DNA of 64,000 nt from Sphingobacteriales bacterium (lineage in GTDB: Bacteria; Bacteroidota; Bacteroidia; Chitinophagales; Chitinophagaceae). Shown in pieces: positions 1-9,034 of this stretch. Location: positions 37,269-101,268 of the forward strand of contig JAAXIF010000031.1 in assembly GCA_012270485.1 (NCBI GenBank), given 5' to 3'. The notes below the pieces were generated by a model. The model saw nothing but the letters and a program-made list of their open reading frames with translations, did no database searches and was not told the origin of the DNA. A program made the translations under genes and the position numbers. How positions within the stretch are numbered: the stretch's first letter is position 1; each line of letters opens with the position of its first letter.

Positions 1-55
1 GTGAATGGCCTTTCTTTATTCTGTGGGAGCACACGGGTTCGAACCGCGGACCCTC
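1..55. repeat. Direct repeat copy 1 (perfect 55 bp match to 160-214; may extend left of window)
   Basis: gtgaatggcctttctttattctgtgggagcacacgggttcgaaccgcggaccctc present at 1-55 and 160-214. Confidence 0.95.
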
Positions 56-93
56 CCGACTAAGGTCGGGATGCACTAAATCAACTGAGCTTA
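24..93 (-). pseudogene. tRNA remnant: T-arm and acceptor 3' half identical to adjacent tRNA-Val, different anticodon arm, no pairing 5' acceptor strand
   Basis: Reverse complement ends ...GGGTCCGCGGTTCGAACCCGTGTGCTCCCA as in tRNA-Val, but begins TAAGCTCAGTTG with no GGGAGCA upstream; anticodon arm CCCGA-CCTTAG-TCGGG gives an abnormal loop. Confidence 0.7.
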
Positions 94-146
94 ATAATTG
101 ATGTAGTGTTATTGTTAGTCTGAACACTCCTAAATGCATAAAAAAA

Positions 147-167
147 CCATCCACATGAAGTGAATGG
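147..167 (-). terminator. Intrinsic terminator downstream of tRNA-Val
   Basis: Minus strand CCATTCAC-TTCAT-GTGGATGG followed by TTTTTTT. Confidence 0.7.
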
Positions 168-214
168 CCTTTCTTTATTCTGTGGGAGCACACGGGTTCG
201 AACCGCGGACCCTC
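160..214. repeat. Direct repeat copy 2, overlapping 3' part of tRNA-Val
   Basis: Perfect match to 1-55, offset 159 bp. Confidence 0.95.
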
Positions 215-257
215 TGCTTGTAAGGCAGATGCTCTAAACCAACTGAGCTATGCTCCC
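183..257 (-). tRNA. tRNA-Val (anticodon UAC)
   Basis: GGGAGCATAGCTCAGTTGGTTTAGAGCATCTGCCTTACAAGCAGAGGGTCCGCGGTTCGAACCCGTGTGCTCCCA; full cloverleaf, loop CTTACAA. Confidence 0.93.
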
Positions 258-326
258 GTTTTGTTAGGAGTGCAAAAATAGGGTCTGAAACATTACTGCC
301 AAAAAAAGTTTTGAGATTTTTTAAAA

Positions 327-617
327 TTAGTTCAACTGCAAGGCGGGTAAGCGATAGTGCTGACTATCATACACAAACAATTCCTCAATCTCATAAGTCC
401 AGTATTTGTATAAGGGAGATTTCACCAATAGTTGGTCTGCAGCTTCTTTGGTCTCTGTATTCAAGGTAATCCAGCAGGTCTGACTTTCCATACTCACGGC
501 ATAGCTGTCGATGATTCCTTTATTTAGTAAGAAATTCACATAAGTACGATGGGGTGGAACCAGCGACATAAAATCATCATCCATCTGAAACTTAATGATC
601 GCCTGAAACTTTTTCAT
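327..617 (-). CDS. Small YciI/muconolactone isomerase-like hypothetical protein
   Basis: 96 aa ORF, compact ferredoxin-like-fold style sequence. Confidence 0.6.
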   Translation of the reverse strand: MKKFQAIIKFQMDDDFMSLVPPHRTYVNFLLNKGIIDSYAVSMESQTCWITLNTETKEAADQLLVKSPLYKYWTYEIEELFVYDSQHYRLPALQLN

Positions 618-748
618 ACTTGCCTGTTTTATTGGATATACGAGTACAATATCCGTGCTGATTTTATTTCAGTGGCAATCTGACAACTCCGATTTTGTTT
701 TACTGCTGATATTGCAGTTATTTACTGCCACATTCAAAATGAACCTAT

Positions 749-1081
749 ATGATCAAAACCATTCTTTTGTTATTGGTCTCTAATGTCTTTATGACTTTTG
801 CCTGGTATGGGCACCTGAAACAACAAGGAATGCCATTATGGAAAGCCATTGCCATCAGTTGGGGTATCGCTTTTTTTGAATACTGTTTAATGGTACCTGC
901 CAATCGTGCAGGATATGCCAACGGATTCTCGGGCTTTCAATTAAAGATTACTCAGGAAATCATAACGCTGCTTGTGTTTACCATATTTGCAGTCTTTTAT
1001 CTAAAAGAACCTTTTCAAACCAAATACCTGATCAGTTCCTTGTTCATTCTTGGGGCTGTGTATTTTGCTTTTAAAAAATAA
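749..1081 (+). CDS. DMT family protein (DUF486)
   Basis: 110 aa membrane protein, SNVFMTFAWYGHLK...NRAGYANGFSGFQLKI. Confidence 0.85.
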   Translation: MIKTILLLLVSNVFMTFAWYGHLKQQGMPLWKAIAISWGIAFFEYCLMVPANRAGYANGFSGFQLKITQEIITLLVFTIFAVFYLKEPFQTKYLISSLFILGAVYFAFKK

Positions 1082-1107
1082 GGAGTACTGAACTAGACAG
1101 TACTCCT
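1081..1107. terminator. Hairpin AGGAGTACTG-aactaga-CAGTACTCCT between convergent genes
   Basis: Perfect 10-bp stem starting at the stop codon. Confidence 0.8.
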
Positions 1108-1153
1108 TTCCGATATCCCAAAAAAACAACAATGAATCTTCAATGCTTTCAGC

Positions 1154-1534
1154 TTACCCAATTTTACGTTTCAACATTCTTCTTTGACCGGGGTGTAAAC
1201 TATCTGATCTATGCTTGGCTCGTTCTTTAATTTGTGCTTTTTGTTCCGGGGTTAATTCATCATAGCGCTTACGTATATTTTCACGCATTGCTTTTTTCTG
1301 TTCAGGCGAAAGACTATCATAACGGGCTCTCATGGCTTCTTTCCGCTCAGGTGACAGTTCATGTCGTCCCTGTTTTCTTCTTTCGTATAACCTTGCTTTT
1401 TGTTCAGGCGTTAGACTATCCGTACGCTGACGAATTCTTTCTTTAACTTCTTCTTTGGTTTGTGCTGTAGCGGTATTGGTTTGAATGGCGATGCAAAACA
1501 ATGCTGCCATACAAATGAGAAAGGTCTTTTTCAT
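1154..1534 (-). CDS. Secreted charged repeat protein
   Basis: Signal peptide, then repeated L(T/S)PEQK... units; start taken at MKKTFLICMAALFC. Confidence 0.7.
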   Translation of the reverse strand: MKKTFLICMAALFCIAIQTNTATAQTKEEVKERIRQRTDSLTPEQKARLYERRKQGRHELSPERKEAMRARYDSLSPEQKKAMRENIRKRYDELTPEQKAQIKERAKHRSDSLHPGQRRMLKRKIG

Positions 1535-1590
1535 GTCTTTATGTTTTTGATAAGACATGAACGATGGAGACGGGTTTAATGCAATCGCAA

Positions 1591-1800
1591 TTATTTCAGG
1601 CTTTTAACTTTTTCTATGATGGCAGTACCAAAAATGCAAAGCCCACTGTTAAAAACTATGAGCGCAGCAGTGCCATACCAAAACCAGTTACCACCATTGG
1701 CTTTCACGGACCCTGCATCGATGGCCATCGATAATCCGGCGCCCACTAATACCAATCCGATAGGTGCTAGGAATAACCATTTCTTTTTGTGTGTATTCAT
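1591..1800 (-). CDS. Small two-TM membrane protein
   Basis: 69 aa, two hydrophobic segments. Confidence 0.55.
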   Translation of the reverse strand: MNTHKKKWLFLAPIGLVLVGAGLSMAIDAGSVKANGGNWFWYGTAALIVFNSGLCIFGTAIIEKVKSLK

Positions 1801-1804
1801 ATCA

Positions 1805-2854
1805 TTAAGGTAAGATCAATCGTGCAATTCTACCATTTCCTCCGGCAAGAAAAATGGCTTTACCGGTTCTTGCTTTTTGTACCACATGAAAACTTTCTTT
1901 CGAAATCAATGTCCAGGTTCGTCCGCCATCACTTGAAATATCAATCCCGGATATTCCACAAGTGACCAGTTCTTTTTCATTGAGATAAATAACACAAGAA
2001 CGATAGCCATGAGGAGGAACTGATGGCTTGGAAAAGACAGGTTTCCCTTTTTTGAAGTTTACCAACACACAGTTATCCGAAGCAATGGTATCTTTTGCAA
2101 AATCGCCACCCACAATCACGGCTGATTTTGTTGCACTCCAATAATCGATGGAGTTAGCACCTGTTGATGTGCCACCTTGCATCATAGGAAGAGAATCGTT
2201 GAATGTATTCCGATACAGGTCCTTCAATCTTGCTTTGCTACCTCCTGTAACCAAAAGCGTATTCGTGCCGAAATCTTTTTCGTTGATCAATTTTACATTC
2301 GTTCCACTGGATGCAAACATTGCTTCGGTATCAGCTACTATGCGTACATCTTTTTGACGATTGGAAGCGGGCATTTGTTCCCAAAGATCACCACCATTCC
2401 ATGATATAGCAGCAAATAATTTTCCATGAATCGGATCACCAACAACGATCATTTTTTTATTGTCTGCGTATAGATCCATCGCGTCCAAAAACATTCCTTT
2501 GGTGGTATCCTCGAATACTTTTCTCCAGTTTTTACCGCCATCGGTTGTTTTCAAAATAACAGCCGGCTCTGCGATTGCCATGATTACAGCAGTATCTGCA
2601 TTAAAAGCTTCGATATCACGGAAATCCCTTTTCTCATAACCGGGAACAGGAATCCAGTGTATCGTTTTGCCTCCATCGGTAGATCTTACAACAGCCCCAT
2701 TACTACCACTCGCCCAAAATACCTCGTCATTCACTACACTTAACCCCCTAAAACTTACCTTTTTACCCGATTCCAATACCTGAACTTGTTGTGCCTTACC
2801 CAAATGGACGCAAAAAAGGAAGAAGCCACCAACAATTATTTTATAAAACCGCAT
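1805..2854 (-). CDS. YCF48/BNR-repeat-like secreted protein (beta-propeller)
   Basis: Repeated STDGGKT / TTDGGKNW / SSDGGRTW motifs, signal peptide. Confidence 0.75.
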   Translation of the reverse strand: MRFYKIIVGGFFLFCVHLGKAQQVQVLESGKKVSFRGLSVVNDEVFWASGSNGAVVRSTDGGKTIHWIPVPGYEKRDFRDIEAFNADTAVIMAIAEPAVILKTTDGGKNWRKVFEDTTKGMFLDAMDLYADNKKMIVVGDPIHGKLFAAISWNGGDLWEQMPASNRQKDVRIVADTEAMFASSGTNVKLINEKDFGTNTLLVTGGSKARLKDLYRNTFNDSLPMMQGGTSTGANSIDYWSATKSAVIVGGDFAKDTIASDNCVLVNFKKGKPVFSKPSVPPHGYRSCVIYLNEKELVTCGISGIDISSDGGRTWTLISKESFHVVQKARTGKAIFLAGGNGRIARLILP

Positions 2855-2891
2855 AGCTGCTACATTTTTGTAGTCTGAAGATAACGGAAAT

Positions 2892-2940
2892 AAGAAACAG
2901 GGAACAAGAAACAGGGAACAAGAAAGAAATCAAGAAATCC
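2892..2940. repeat. Heptad repeat locus A (AAGAAAC/AGGGAAC)
   Basis: aagaaac agggaac aagaaac agggaac aagaaag ... Confidence 0.75.
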
Positions 2941-2976
2941 CCGAAGGGGTCCTTCGGACAAAAAATCAAAGATCAC

Positions 2977-3717
2977 ATGATACCATATTGGATGAGTCGG
3001 ACGCAACTTTTATTGGGTGATGAACCGATTGAAAGATTAATGACGAAAAATGTACTGGTGGTTGGACTAGGTGGTGTGGGTGGTATTTGCGCAGAAATGA
3101 TTGCTCGTGCCGGGGTGGGTAAGATGACGATCGTTGATGCGGATACAGTGGATTTGAGTAATTGTAACCGTCAGATGCCGGCTTTACACTCCAAGGCAGG
3201 AAAATTGAAAGCAGAAGTAATGGCAGATCGATTGAAAGATATCAATCCTGATCTTGATCTCACTGTCTTAACTGAATTTATTCGTGACGAACGCACCAAT
3301 GAAATTTTAGATCAAGGCAAATTTGATTATGCGGTAGATTGTATTGATACACTTTCTCCCAAAGTATATTTCATCAAAGCTTGTATTGATCGCGGTATTC
3401 CGATTGTTACTTCTTTAGGCGCAGGTGGCAAAGTAGATCCCTCGCAAGTGATGGTGACAGATATTTCAAAAACACATCAATGTAACCTCGCAAAATATGT
3501 TCGTAAAAAACTACATGGATTCGGTATCTACAAAGGATTAAAAGTGGTATTCAGTCCCGAAAGAGCTGACCAGAGTAGAATCATCGAAACAGAAAAAGCC
3601 TACCCCAAAAAATCCATCATCGGCACCATCAGTTATATGCCGGCTATCTTTGGTTGTGTTGCTGCCAGTGTGGTGATTAGAGACCTGTACGGTGTGTCGG
3701 ATGGGAATAGCGAATAG
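2977..3717 (+). CDS. tcdA: tRNA threonylcarbamoyladenosine dehydratase, ThiF/E1-like
   Basis: GLGGVGGICAEMIARAGVGKMTIVDADTVDLSNCNRQ Rossmann fold; full-length 246 aa. Confidence 0.88.
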   Translation: MIPYWMSRTQLLLGDEPIERLMTKNVLVVGLGGVGGICAEMIARAGVGKMTIVDADTVDLSNCNRQMPALHSKAGKLKAEVMADRLKDINPDLDLTVLTEFIRDERTNEILDQGKFDYAVDCIDTLSPKVYFIKACIDRGIPIVTSLGAGGKVDPSQVMVTDISKTHQCNLAKYVRKKLHGFGIYKGLKVVFSPERADQSRIIETEKAYPKKSIIGTISYMPAIFGCVAASVVIRDLYGVSDGNSE

Positions 3718-3719
3718 GT

Positions 3720-3871
3720 GATGGTAGATGGCAGATCTCAGATGTATGATTTCGGATGTCTGATTTCTGATTTGGGATGGACCTTTTTTTCTATTAATCC
3801 TGACATAAAAGACCTAATACCATAAATCTTACATCTGCTATCTGATATCCGACATCAGACATCAGACATCA
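3720..3871. repeat. Heptad repeat locus B: inverted arms GATNNNN x8 and NNATCNN x7 between convergent genes
   Basis: gatggta gatggca gatctca gatgtat gatttcg gatgtct gatttct gatttgg // aaatctt acatctg ctatctg atatccg acatcag acatcag acatcag. Confidence 0.9.
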
Positions 3872-5035
3872 GTAAATGATCGCTGCTCGCACCATTTCTT
3901 TCCAGGCTCTTGTATTCGTGTGCTTGGTGATAGCGGTGATGAAAGCGGGGAAAGGGAGATCGAATAGTTGCTGACTATTTGTGATGCCGGTTAATTTATC
4001 TAAATGATTTTTCCCGCTTGGGTTAACACTGGTTGGATAAATATCCCATTCAAATTGATCAGGATGTAGAGTTTTAATGAGTTTGATAGCGATCATCCCG
4101 GTTATTACCGATTGAAAACTGATGTTGTCATGTACTTTTAATTGAACTGCCTCACAAAGCATCCCTTTGAATTTACTATGCTCGGGTGTGAATGTAATGG
4201 CTTGCGCGCTGCATTCTCCTCCGGAAATATCATTCAGCATACTCGCTACTCGTTCAGCATGTAACCAGGGTGCTCCAATAGCGGTAAAACTATAAGGAGT
4301 GCCCCTTCCTTCAGAAAGATTTGTAGCTTCTAACAAACAAAGACCCGGATATAACAACATTGCATCAAATGATTGTATAGCTGGCGATGTAGCTACGAAT
4401 GGAAGTTTCCATTCCGGTTGAAACTGTTCTCTATTCCAACCTTTACAACGTATGATCTCAAGGGTAGCTCCAATTTCTTTTACTGTATTAAAATATATCG
4501 CCAACTCACCCAATGTTAAGCTATGCCTGATAGGCATTTCCCATCTCCCAATAAAAGAACCATTGACTTCATCTAAAAACGGACCTTCCGCCAATTCCAG
4601 TATTCCGGAAATAGGATTGGGGCGATCTAAGATGATCAATGTTTTTTGAGATTTTGCAGCGGCTTCCATTACATGCGTAAGTGTCCACAGATATGTGTAA
4701 AAGCGACTTCCTAAATCGGGTACATCAAACAGTAAAATATCTATCTTGTCTAAATGAACTGCCTCCGGCGCCAATCTTTCACCATACAAGCTGATCACAG
4801 GTAAACCGGTAAGGATATCTGTTCCATCGCTCATGGCATGTCCATCAGCACCTTTCACATCCAAACCATGTTCAGGTGAAAACAACATCGTAATATGAAA
4901 GCCATTTTCCAATAAAGCCTTTCTGGAAGCAATTCCATCATGTGTTCGAGCCGCTTCATTAGTGATCATGCCAATGCGCGATTGTTTCCAAGAAGGGTTT
5001 AGTTGAAGCAGATGATCGATTCCGAATTGTAGCAT
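3869..5035 (-). CDS. DUF1343 protein, NamZ-like exo-beta-N-acetylmuramidase
   Basis: QFGIDHLL...GMITNEAART...LFSPEHGLDVKGADG...DVPDLGSRFYTYLWTL. Confidence 0.85.
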   Translation of the reverse strand: MLQFGIDHLLQLNPSWKQSRIGMITNEAARTHDGIASRKALLENGFHITMLFSPEHGLDVKGADGHAMSDGTDILTGLPVISLYGERLAPEAVHLDKIDILLFDVPDLGSRFYTYLWTLTHVMEAAAKSQKTLIILDRPNPISGILELAEGPFLDEVNGSFIGRWEMPIRHSLTLGELAIYFNTVKEIGATLEIIRCKGWNREQFQPEWKLPFVATSPAIQSFDAMLLYPGLCLLEATNLSEGRGTPYSFTAIGAPWLHAERVASMLNDISGGECSAQAITFTPEHSKFKGMLCEAVQLKVHDNISFQSVITGMIAIKLIKTLHPDQFEWDIYPTSVNPSGKNHLDKLTGITNSQQLFDLPFPAFITAITKHTNTRAWKEMVRAAIIY

Positions 5036-5042
5036 AGGAGAA

Positions 5043-5145
5043 TTCAAAAGTAAAAAGTAAAAAATCAAAAATGAAGAAGTGGAGTGAAAGGTGAAAAGTG
5101 AAATATTCTTTTGACTTTTCACTTTGGACTTTTGACTTCTCTCAC
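5043..5145. repeat. Heptad repeat locus C (AGTAAAA/GTGAAAA and inverted TTTTGAC)
   Basis: agtaaaa agtaaaa aatcaaa aatgaag aagtgga gtgaaag gtgaaaa gtgaaat // ttttgac ttttcac tttggac ttttgac. Confidence 0.75.
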
Positions 5146-5721
5146 AAACCCCATCTCATTCTTCATCTCTTCCACAATATTAAAAATGATCGGACAGCGT
5201 CCGTAGTGCATGAGGGTGGTGAACAGTCTTTTGGAAAATCCCGGTAAATGCATGGCGGGGAACTCACGACAGCCTTCAAAGCGGTGTTCATAGACATTAC
5301 AGCGATTGGCTTCGAGAAAAGTACAGGGAATGGCATTCATTAACATCATGCCGTTATTCCCTTTCTCAAGATAAGTTTCATCAAAAGAAGCTCTGGAAAC
5401 TTCCAAATGTGCAGAAAGTGTATCTGCTTCTGATTCAGAAACATTGATCATTAGACTCTTGCAACAATTGCCGCAAACAGTACAATCTATTTGCTTTTCT
5501 ATAGAACGATTGAGTCGATTTGCTACCGCATCCATTTGTTCCGGTATGTTCGATTTTACCTGACGGGCAAATCGATCATTCTCCTCGAGTCGCTCAGCGG
5601 CAAGAATAGCGATCTGTTCCAGATCCCGGATGGGTTGTTTTTGAAGGAAATTGATGCGATAAAGGTAGGTAGAAGGGGCTGAAAATGGTAAAATCAACAT
5701 TTTTTTGTGTTTTATCCACAT
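5119..5721 (-). CDS. YkgJ-family cysteine cluster protein
   Basis: CTVCGNCCK...CTFLEANRCNVYEHRFEGCREFP. Confidence 0.85.
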   Translation of the reverse strand: MWIKHKKMLILPFSAPSTYLYRINFLQKQPIRDLEQIAILAAERLEENDRFARQVKSNIPEQMDAVANRLNRSIEKQIDCTVCGNCCKSLMINVSESEADTLSAHLEVSRASFDETYLEKGNNGMMLMNAIPCTFLEANRCNVYEHRFEGCREFPAMHLPGFSKRLFTTLMHYGRCPIIFNIVEEMKNEMGFVREVKSPK

Positions 5722-5830
5722 GAAAACGGCATTTGTAGAAAAGAAAAATTGTGTCGGGTGTACAGGTGGTTAGATTTGCGGGTTGGAGAGCAGAAAAAAG
5801 GTGAAGGAGTTTCTATAAAAATGAAGACTT

Positions 5831-7720
5831 ATGGCAGAACAGAAAAATTTGAATGAATACAATGAAGAATCGATACGGTCTTTAGACTGGCGTGAGCATA
5901 TTCGACTCAGACCGGGGATGTATATCGGTAAACTGGGCGATGGTTCCGCTACAGACGATGGTATCTATGTATTGATTAAAGAAGTGATCGACAACTGTAT
6001 CGATGAACATACCATGGGATTTGGGAAACAAGTGGAGATTACCATCGAAGGTAAACAGGTAAACATCCGCGATTATGGTCGAGGTATTCCGTTGGGTAAA
6101 GTAGTGGATGTGGTGAGTAAGATCAATACAGGTGCTAAATACGATAGTAAAGCCTTTCAAAAAAGTGTAGGTCTGAATGGAGTAGGTACCAAAGCGGTAA
6201 ATGCATTGAGTCAGTATTTCAAAGTCACTTCTCACCGTGATGGGAAAGAAAAAACAGCTGAATTTGAAAGAGGTGTATTGGTAAAAGATTACAAGGAACA
6301 AAAAACAAGTGAGCCCAATGGAACGCTTGTATCTTTTATTCCCGATGAAACAGTCTTTCGCAATTTTCATTTTATTCATGAATACCTCGATAGCCAACTA
6401 TGGAATTATTGCTATCTGAATGCGGGACTATCTATTCATTTTAATGGAAAAAAGTATGTGAGTAAAAACGGATTGCTGGATCTGTTGGAAAGAAAAACCA
6501 ATGCAGACGAACTCCGTTATCCCATCATTCATTTGAAAGGCGATGATATTGAAGTGGCCATTTCTCACAATAATGATTACGGGGAAGATATTTTCTCCTT
6601 TGTGAATGGACAGTATACCACACAAGGTGGAACCCATCAACAGGCATTTAGAGAGGCCTATATTAAAGTAATCCGTGATTTTTATAAGAAAGATTATGAT
6701 GCTTCTGATATTCGTGGTAGTATCGTAGCCGCCATTTCTGTACGTGTACAAGAGCCGGTATTTGAAAGTCAGACCAAAACCAAATTGGGCTCTCAGAATG
6801 TTTCTGAAGGTGGTCCGTCCATGAAAAAATTTGTGGAAGAATTTTTGGCGAAAGAATTGGATAACTATCTCCACAGAAATCCAACCGTAGCGGAAGCCCT
6901 TCGTAAACGTATTGAACAAAGTGAACGAGAAAGAAAGGAACTGGCTGGAATTAAAAAATTAGCCAATGAAAGAGCGAAGAAAGCCAATCTGCATAATAAA
7001 AAGCTAAGAGATTGCAGGGTGCATTTGAATGATGATTTACCTGCTAAGAATAAAGAAGAGTTCATCGCCTTGCAAAAGAATTCAACCATTTTTATTACCG
7101 AAGGGGATAGTGCCAGTGGAAGTATTACAAAATCTAGAAGTGTAGATACACAAGCAGTGTTTAGTTTACGTGGTAAGCCATTGAACGCTTTCGGACTTAC
7201 GAAAAAAGTGGTGTATGAAAATGAAGAATTCAATTTATTGCAACATGCACTGAATATTGAAGATGGAATGGAAGGATTGCGTTACAATAATATTGTCATT
7301 GCAACGGATGCAGACGTGGATGGAATGCATATCCGTTTGCTGATGATGACTTTCTTCCTTCAGTTCTTTCCTGATCTTGTTAAACGTGGACATGTATACA
7401 TTTTGGAAACACCTTTGTTCCGTGTGAGAAATAAACAGGAAACCATTTATTGTTACGATGAATCAGAAAAACAGGCTGCTATTCAAAAACTAGGAGGTAA
7501 GCCGGAGATTACACGATTCAAAGGGTTAGGAGAGATTTCTCCGGAAGAATTCGGAAGATTCATTGGCGCAGAAATGCGTGTTCAGCCGGTGATATTGGAA
7601 CAAGGCGATCATATTCAACAATTATTGGAATATTACATGGGTAAGAATACCATGGAAAGACAGGATTTTATTATCAACAACCTAAAAGTAGAATTGGATC
7701 TGGAGGTAGCAGCCAACTGA
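5831..7720 (+). CDS. parE: DNA topoisomerase IV subunit B
   Basis: GHKL ATPase and TOPRIM motifs: [35 protein letters not shown]. Confidence 0.93.
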   Translation: MAEQKNLNEYNEESIRSLDWREHIRLRPGMYIGKLGDGSATDDGIYVLIKEVIDNCIDEHTMGFGKQVEITIEGKQVNIRDYGRGIPLGKVVDVVSKINTGAKYDSKAFQKSVGLNGVGTKAVNALSQYFKVTSHRDGKEKTAEFERGVLVKDYKEQKTSEPNGTLVSFIPDETVFRNFHFIHEYLDSQLWNYCYLNAGLSIHFNGKKYVSKNGLLDLLERKTNADELRYPIIHLKGDDIEVAISHNNDYGEDIFSFVNGQYTTQGGTHQQAFREAYIKVIRDFYKKDYDASDIRGSIVAAISVRVQEPVFESQTKTKLGSQNVSEGGPSMKKFVEEFLAKELDNYLHRNPTVAEALRKRIEQSERERKELAGIKKLANERAKKANLHNKKLRDCRVHLNDDLPAKNKEEFIALQKNSTIFITEGDSASGSITKSRSVDTQAVFSLRGKPLNAFGLTKKVVYENEEFNLLQHALNIEDGMEGLRYNNIVIATDADVDGMHIRLLMMTFFLQFFPDLVKRGHVYILETPLFRVRNKQETIYCYDESEKQAAIQKLGGKPEITRFKGLGEISPEEFGRFIGAEMRVQPVILEQGDHIQQLLEYYMGKNTMERQDFIINNLKVELDLEVAAN

Positions 7721-7742
7721 TCAAAGTATTAAATAGCGTAAG

Positions 7743-8585
7743 ATGATTCATATTGTTTTCGAAACTGCGAACATAGCAGTATTACAACAAGCCATAGAAT
7801 TGGATGAAACCATTCAAGGAACCATTCTTGAAATTAAAGATGATTATGCGGTAGGTCCGTTAGGTGATATTTATGCAACCGAAGGTTACCAACTACGTCG
7901 CGATTGGTGGAAAAGTTTGCTCGAATTTTCTCCTTATACCGAACAACTAGATTTGGTAGATGATAAATTAACTGTACATCATTTATTGAAACAGTTGGAT
8001 GAAGAACCTGATACAGAAGTTTGGATATGGATGGCTCAAAATGCTCATGATGTTTGTGGGTATTATTGGTTGATGAGTCAGTTGAAAGACTATCAAGGAA
8101 GGGTACAGGTTTTATACCTCAATAATCTTCCCTTTATCAATGAAAAGGGACAAATATTTTATCCATCCTATCTGCATGAAATTCAACCGAAGGAATTCTT
8201 GAAAGCCAAAAAATTGTCCAGACCTATTACGCTCAGTGAGTTTGAAGTAGATCCGGATGAATGGAAAAAACATTGTCAGGAATCAGCCATGGTGCGTTTT
8301 TTAGAAGGCGGTAAAAAGATCATTGGTAAAGAAGTAAATTTTTTTGATAAGGATATTCTTACACATATCAACTCAGAGCCGCAAAAACTGAGTAAGATAT
8401 TAACGAATACTTTGAGTAAGATGAAAGTGAAGACAGGGGATGTTTTTTTGGTATGGCGTATTAGGGAACTGATTCAGGAAGGAAAATTAGAAGCTATTGG
8501 TGACTGGAATAAATCTTGGAAAGACATTAGTGTGAAGATACAAGGGGGCAAGAGTCAGGACACAAGTGTAGAAGTAGCGGAATAA
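7743..8585 (+). CDS. DUF1835-like protein
   Basis: MIHIVFETANIAVLQQAIEL...DDYAVGPLGDI...RRDWW. Confidence 0.75.
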   Translation: MIHIVFETANIAVLQQAIELDETIQGTILEIKDDYAVGPLGDIYATEGYQLRRDWWKSLLEFSPYTEQLDLVDDKLTVHHLLKQLDEEPDTEVWIWMAQNAHDVCGYYWLMSQLKDYQGRVQVLYLNNLPFINEKGQIFYPSYLHEIQPKEFLKAKKLSRPITLSEFEVDPDEWKKHCQESAMVRFLEGGKKIIGKEVNFFDKDILTHINSEPQKLSKILTNTLSKMKVKTGDVFLVWRIRELIQEGKLEAIGDWNKSWKDISVKIQGGKSQDTSVEVAE

Positions 8586-8627
8586 AAATACAGTAGGAAA
8601 TATCAGATTTAAAATCAAACGGCACAC

Positions 8628-8999
8628 ATGGTAGAGATCATCAGCGTAGATAAGATTGGAGAAGATGAAAGAGGGGCTACGCATTATTTCGACACAGACA
8701 GAACCGGACAATTCATCATTGCTTACCGGAGAAAGGGTAGTATCAGTGGCAGGCATTACCATAAGGGTACAGCACCCACTAAAAATCCTGAGCAGTTAAT
8801 ATTGATGCAGGGAGAGGCAACTGTAAACTGGTTTGATGTACAAGGCGATGCGAAAGGTTCTATTCAAGTAAAAGCACCGGCTAAAATATTCATTCAACCA
8901 TGGGCATGGCATGAAGTAATTGCGGATACGGATATCATCATGTTTGAATTGAATGGATTAGAAGATGCAAAAGACGATACATTCAGAATTGAGAAATAG
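8628..8999 (+). CDS. Small cupin-like protein
   Basis: GSISGRHYHKG...QGEATVNWFD...QPWAWHEVIADTD. Confidence 0.7.
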   Translation: MVEIISVDKIGEDERGATHYFDTDRTGQFIIAYRRKGSISGRHYHKGTAPTKNPEQLILMQGEATVNWFDVQGDAKGSIQVKAPAKIFIQPWAWHEVIADTDIIMFELNGLEDAKDDTFRIEK

Positions 9000-9034
9000 G
9001 GTGTAAGGATACACCAACAACAAATGACGAGAAG

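Noticed and set aside
24-93. Functional second tRNA
   Set aside because: No 5' acceptor strand complementary to TGCTCCC and an abnormal anticodon loop.
5036-5122. N-terminal extension of the NamZ-like ORF (MKSQKNISLFTFHS...)
   Set aside because: It is translated heptad repeat DNA and overlaps the preceding gene; start at MLQFGIDHLL (5035) is more plausible.
5882-6919. Minus-strand ORFs 5882-6397, 6428-6919 and 6663-6884
   Set aside because: Antisense to the clearly coding parE; low-complexity F/I/H-rich translations typical of shadow ORFs.
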